Assembly (NCBI GenBank): GCA_001704575.1
Contig: MCAW01000007.1
Location: 13,236-77,235 of the forward strand
Source: Methylophilales bacterium LSUCC0135
GTDB taxonomy: Bacteria; Pseudomonadota; Gammaproteobacteria; Burkholderiales; Methylophilaceae
Direction: 5' to 3'
DNA: 64,000 bases
This document shows, one piece after another, positions 60,974 through 64,000 of this stretch. The first letter of the stretch is position 1, and each line of letters begins with the position of its first letter. Position numbers and translations under genes: made by a program. Below the pieces are notes generated by a model that was not told where the DNA came from, ran no database searches, and was given only the letters and a program-made list of their open reading frames with translations.

Positions 60974-62233
60974 GTGAACCCATTTACCTTTAAAACAGGC
61001 TCCGGCCAATCCGGGCTTTATGCCGAAAACGTGCCACTGGCAGAGATTGCCACCACCTATGGCACACCCTGCTACGTATATTCCAGAGCCGCGCTCGAAT
61101 CCGCTTTCAAAAGCTTTGACGCCGGGTTTGCCACGGCGCACCGTCTCGTCTGCTTTGCGGTCAAGGCCAACCCCAGTCTTGCGATTCTGAATCTTTTCGC
61201 CAGACTCGGTGCCGGTTTCGACATCGTTTCCGGCGGTGAACTGGCACGCGTACTTGCTGCCGGCGGCGATCCCGGCAAGATCGTGTTTTCCGGCGTGGGC
61301 AAGACAGCCACAGAAATGCAGGCTGCGCTCGCAGCCGGGATTTTCTGCTTCAACGTCGAATCCGCGGCCGAACTCGACCGCCTCAACAGCATCGCCGTTG
61401 AAATGGGCAAGGTTGCACCGGTTTCGTTGCGGGTAAACCCGAATGTCGATGCCAAAACGCACCCTTACATTTCCACCGGACTCAAGAACAACAAGTTCGG
61501 CGTTGCCTATGAAGACGCTTTCAGCCTCTATCAGCGCGCTGCTGCCATGCCTGGCATCGCGGTGCATGGCGTCGATTGCCATATCGGTTCGCAACTGACC
61601 GAGCTATCGCCATTCCTCGACGCCTTCGACCGCGTACTGGCACTGGTCGACCAGCTCGAAGCGGCCGGCATACATATCCAGCACATCGACGCTGGTGGCG
61701 GCATCGGCATTTGCTACAGCGACGAAACACCGCCGGATTTCAGCGAATATGCTGCCGCCATGCTGCGGAAACTCGGCGGGCGCAAAGTCAAACTGGTGTT
61801 CGAGCCGGGCCGCGCGCTGGTCGGCAACGCCGGCTTGCTGCTGACCCGGGTGGAATATCTCAAGCACACCGAAGCGAAGAACTTCGCTATCGTCGATGCC
61901 GCCATGAACGACCTCATGCGCCCGGCATTGTACGACGCTTATCACGACATTGTGCCGGTTGCCGCCCGAAGTGGTGAGACGCAAATCTATGAAATCGTCG
62001 GCCCGGTCTGCGAGAGTGGCGACTTTCTCGGCCATGACCGCAAGCTCGCCCTGCAACAGGGGGATCTGCTGGCCATCATGTCGGCTGGCGCCTACGGCAT
62101 GAGCATGAGCTCCAACTACAATACCCGCCCGCGCGCTGCCGAAGTCATGGTGGACGGCGACCGCCACCATTTGATCCGTCAGCGCGAGACGATAGCGCAG
62201 TTGTACGCGCTGGAATCCGTGTTGAAGGACTGA
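60974..62233 (+). CDS. lysA: Diaminopimelate decarboxylase
   Basis: PLP-dependent decarboxylase making lysine from meso-DAP. PLP lysine is Lys64 (CFAVKANPSLAIL); HIDAGGGIGICYSDE and GPVCESGDFLGHDRKL (with the active-site Cys) are family motifs. Start is GTG at 60974; no better ATG exists. 419 residues. Follows lptM by 51 bases. Confidence 0.97.
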   Translation: MNPFTFKTGSGQSGLYAENVPLAEIATTYGTPCYVYSRAALESAFKSFDAGFATAHRLVCFAVKANPSLAILNLFARLGAGFDIVSGGELARVLAAGGDPGKIVFSGVGKTATEMQAALAAGIFCFNVESAAELDRLNSIAVEMGKVAPVSLRVNPNVDAKTHPYISTGLKNNKFGVAYEDAFSLYQRAAAMPGIAVHGVDCHIGSQLTELSPFLDAFDRVLALVDQLEAAGIHIQHIDAGGGIGICYSDETPPDFSEYAAAMLRKLGGRKVKLVFEPGRALVGNAGLLLTRVEYLKHTEAKNFAIVDAAMNDLMRPALYDAYHDIVPVAARSGETQIYEIVGPVCESGDFLGHDRKLALQQGDLLAIMSAGAYGMSMSSNYNTRPRAAEVMVDGDRHHLIRQRETIAQLYALESVLKD

Positions 62234-62340
62234 CAATCCAGCTGTAGAACGCACCTTTTCCCGAGAAAATGGCTTACAAAAAGCCCGCCGGGAAATGGGC
62301 ATGCTGACAGACTGAAGCTTTATTTCAGTCAGATGAAGCA

Positions 62341-62380
62341 ATAAAAAAAGGAGGCCCGCGCCTCCTTTCTTTTTTCTTTT
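62341..62380. terminator. Bidirectional intrinsic terminator between lysA and purU
   Basis: A7 / stem AAGGAGGC-CCGC-GCCTCCTT / TTTCTTTTTT: an 8-bp stem with a 4-base loop and A-tract on one side and T-tract on the other, able to stop both convergent genes. A second perfect 7-bp hairpin GACTGAA/TTCAGTC (62310-62330) lies just before it. Confidence 0.85.
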
Positions 62381-62387
62381 TACTGTA

Positions 62388-63242
62388 TCAGTCGAACACG
62401 ACCGTCTTGTTGGCATAGACCAGAATACGGTTCTCGATGTGCCAGCGCACGGCGCGCGAGAGCACGACGCGCTCCAGATCGCGGCCCTTCTGGATCAGGT
62501 CTTCGACCTGCTCTCGATGGGAGATACGGGTGATGTCCTGCTCGATGATCGGGCCTTCATCGAGCACTTCGGTGACGTAATGGCTGGTAGCACCGATCAG
62601 CTTGACCCCACGTTCGAAAGCGCGGTGGTAGGGTCTTGCGCCGATAAAGGCGGGCAGGAAGGAGTGGTGGATATTGATGATACGCTGCGGATACCGCTGC
62701 ACAAATTCAGGCGACAGGATCTGCATGTAGCGTGCCAGCACGATCAGGTCGATCTGGTGCTGGTCGAACAGGGCGAATTGTCTGGCTTCGGCCTCGGCCT
62801 TGGTCTCCTTGCTGACTTCGATCAAGTGAAAGGGAATACCGTAGAACGCGGCCAGCTTTTCCGTATGTCGATGATTGCTGATGATCAGCGGTATTTCACA
62901 GTTCAGCTCACCGCTCTGATGGCGATGCAACAGGTCGGCCAGACAGTGATCATACTGGGACACCATGATGGCGACGCGCGGACGCTTCTGCGTCGATTTC
63001 AGCTGCCAGTCCATCTCGAAGCGGCTGGCAATGGGGGCAAAATGTCCGGCAAAATCATCCAGACCCAGTGAAGCTCCTTGCAGATCCCACTCGACCCGCA
63101 TCAGAAAAAGATTGTTCTCGCTGTCCTGGTGCTGGTCTGCGTGAAGAATGTTGGCATCATGCCGGTAAAGAAAATCGGCAATGGCGGCAACCAGCCCTTT
63201 GCGGTCCGGACAGGTGATGAGCAATGTGGCGGTATTTTTCAT
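62388..63242 (-). CDS. purU: Formyltetrahydrofolate deformylase
   Basis: Hydrolyses 10-formyl-THF to formate and THF, balancing one-carbon pools and giving formate for PurT. An N-terminal ACT domain (about 1-85; TLLITCPDRKGLVAAIADFL) precedes a formyltransferase-fold domain with VLARYMQILSPEFVQ and INIHHSFLPAFIGARPYHRAF, the second containing the catalytic His. 284 residues. Confidence 0.96.
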   Translation of the reverse strand: MKNTATLLITCPDRKGLVAAIADFLYRHDANILHADQHQDSENNLFLMRVEWDLQGASLGLDDFAGHFAPIASRFEMDWQLKSTQKRPRVAIMVSQYDHCLADLLHRHQSGELNCEIPLIISNHRHTEKLAAFYGIPFHLIEVSKETKAEAEARQFALFDQHQIDLIVLARYMQILSPEFVQRYPQRIINIHHSFLPAFIGARPYHRAFERGVKLIGATSHYVTEVLDEGPIIEQDITRISHREQVEDLIQKGRDLERVVLSRAVRWHIENRILVYANKTVVFD

Positions 63243-63295
63243 GTTTGATACGGGCGTCAGTGGTCTGATTTCACGTCTGATTTTTTAATCAGGCG

Positions 63296-63304
63296 ATTAT
63301 ACCA
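63296..63304 (-). promoter_or_regulatory. Extended -10 promoter for purU
   Basis: TGGTATAAT on the minus strand, an extended -10 (TGn plus perfect hexamer), about 54 bases before the purU ATG. Downstream the leader can form CTGATT-AAAA-AATCAG (63277-63292) and repeats AAATCAGAC twice. Confidence 0.5.
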
Positions 63305-63420
63305 ACAATGCCCGCATCAAGCCTCCGATTCGCGGCGGCATAGTGTATGGGCCTTGCAGATTGTGGTATCTTTTGGGCTATTCATTCATCGGTGGCACCT
63401 GCGGTGTCAACGCGCATTAC

Positions 63421-63966
63421 ATGAAAAAACACTGGCCGTATTTTCTGATTGTTTTCCTGCTCCCCGTCATCGCCATTCTATGGTGGTGGGGCCTGTTCTC
63501 GTCGGCCAGCGTCGAGACTGCCGAGCGCGGCGATTACACTTATGCCTATCTTGATGCCGAGGGTGCTTATTCCAAACTCGCAGCCCGTCAGAATGAAGTT
63601 CTGTTTTATCTGAAACAGCAAGGCATAGTGCCGGGCGCGCAGGTGTCGCTGATACTCTCCGACCCCAGAACAACGCCGCATGCAGCGCTGAAAGCGCGCG
63701 CCGGATTCCTCATCGACAAGGATGCGATGCCCGCCGCACCGCTCAAGATCGACACCATACCCGTCAGAAAAGTGGTCGTCGCCGAGATCAAGGCACATCC
63801 GCTGTTCGCCTATGGCAAAGCCTATTCCGCGCTGCTCGAATATTCGGAAAAGCATCAGACTACACTGCACCTGCCGACGCTGGAGATTGTCAAATCCAGT
63901 GTACTGCATGTTGAAATGCCGCTGGAAGAACCCGTGCCATCCTTTATGCCGGGAGCAGACGCATGA
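63421..63966 (+). CDS. GyrI-like domain protein with N-terminal membrane anchor
   Basis: A 181-residue protein with one N-terminal membrane segment (residues 4-25, WPYFLIVFLLPVIAILWWWG) and a periplasmic or cytoplasmic GyrI/SOUL-like small-molecule-binding domain (YTYAYLDAEGAYSKL... VRKVVVAEIKAHP). I use ATG 63421. Function unknown. Its stop overlaps the next start (ATGA). Confidence 0.75.
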   Translation: MKKHWPYFLIVFLLPVIAILWWWGLFSSASVETAERGDYTYAYLDAEGAYSKLAARQNEVLFYLKQQGIVPGAQVSLILSDPRTTPHAALKARAGFLIDKDAMPAAPLKIDTIPVRKVVVAEIKAHPLFAYGKAYSALLEYSEKHQTTLHLPTLEIVKSSVLHVEMPLEEPVPSFMPGADA

Positions 63967-64000
63967 ATTTTCTCGCCCTGATCGCCGCGCTTCTGCTGAC
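63963..64000 (+). CDS. Start of a further membrane-protein gene (partial)
   Basis: Thirteen residues, MNFLALIAALLLT, in an ATGA overlap with the GyrI-like gene, running off the window. The hydrophobic start suggests a membrane protein; CbiB/AmpE-like proteins often begin this way, but 13 residues do not permit an assignment. Confidence 0.5.
   Translation, partial: MNFLALIAALLL

Overview
This window looks like a contiguous piece of the chromosome of a betaproteobacterium, probably in or near the Nitrosomonadales (Gallionellaceae, Methylophilaceae or Sulfuricellaceae type). The evidence is gene order: pilM divergent from ponA; rpe-trpEGDC; hemA-prfA-prmC; metXW next to ampG; a mreBCD-mrdA-rodA-rlpA-dacA-dat-DUF493-lipBA supercluster; torF-glnK-amtB; gshAB; lptM-lysA. 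The genus cannot be fixed without a database search. Almost everything is core housekeeping. I see no prophage, transposase, CRISPR array, tRNA or rRNA.

Layout. 1-3.8 kb: start of pilM (minus strand), PBP1A, and a conserved hypothetical gene. 3.9-10.2 kb (minus): one long run rpe - trp leader - trpE - trpG - trpD - DUF3465 - trpC - hemB. 10.3-13.6 kb: hemA-prfA-prmC. 13.5-17.7 kb: gamma-carbonic-anhydrase-like gene divergent from metX-metW, then a TauE/SafE-like membrane protein and AmpG (minus). 17.9-21.1 kb: small unknown gene, xth, pyrE, the Fur-regulated bfd-bfr pair, and a family-6 type DNA glycosylase. 21.1-24.4 kb (minus): gatCAB. 24.6-35.1 kb (plus): rod-shape and peptidoglycan genes, then lipoate genes. 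35.1-46.5 kb: cfa, a HIT protein, a thioredoxin-like ferredoxin, a TonB-like protein, mpl, metH, a VIT-family transporter, comM and ubiK. 46.5-49.6 kb: nitrogen-regulated torF-glnK-amtB. 49.7-54.2 kb: gshAB, then apbE - NusG domain II - Gx transporter. 54.2-60.7 kb (minus): type IV pilus minor pilin operon pilE-V-W-X-Y1-fimT. 60.8-64 kb: lptM-lysA, purU, a GyrI-like protein and the first codons of a further gene.

The most interesting points are regulatory. (1) A 16-codon leader peptide with three Trp codons in four positions lies just upstream of trpE, with mutually exclusive hairpins (trp attenuation). (2) A sigma54 promoter with an upstream NtrC-type site precedes torF-glnK-amtB. A second, nearly identical sigma54 promoter lies downstream of amtB and appears to drive a transcript of about 100 nt with a strong terminator and a C/U-rich anti-Shine-Dalgarno stretch: a candidate nitrogen-stress small RNA. 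(3) The lipoprotein signal peptide of ApbE is built from a CACAGAG/CTCTGTG dispersed repeat and the region is tandemly duplicated. (4) A structured REP-like element with 12-bp perfect inverted ends sits directly after metH. (5) A Fur box overlaps a near-consensus promoter for bfd-bfr. All calls come from reading the sequence; no database searches were run.
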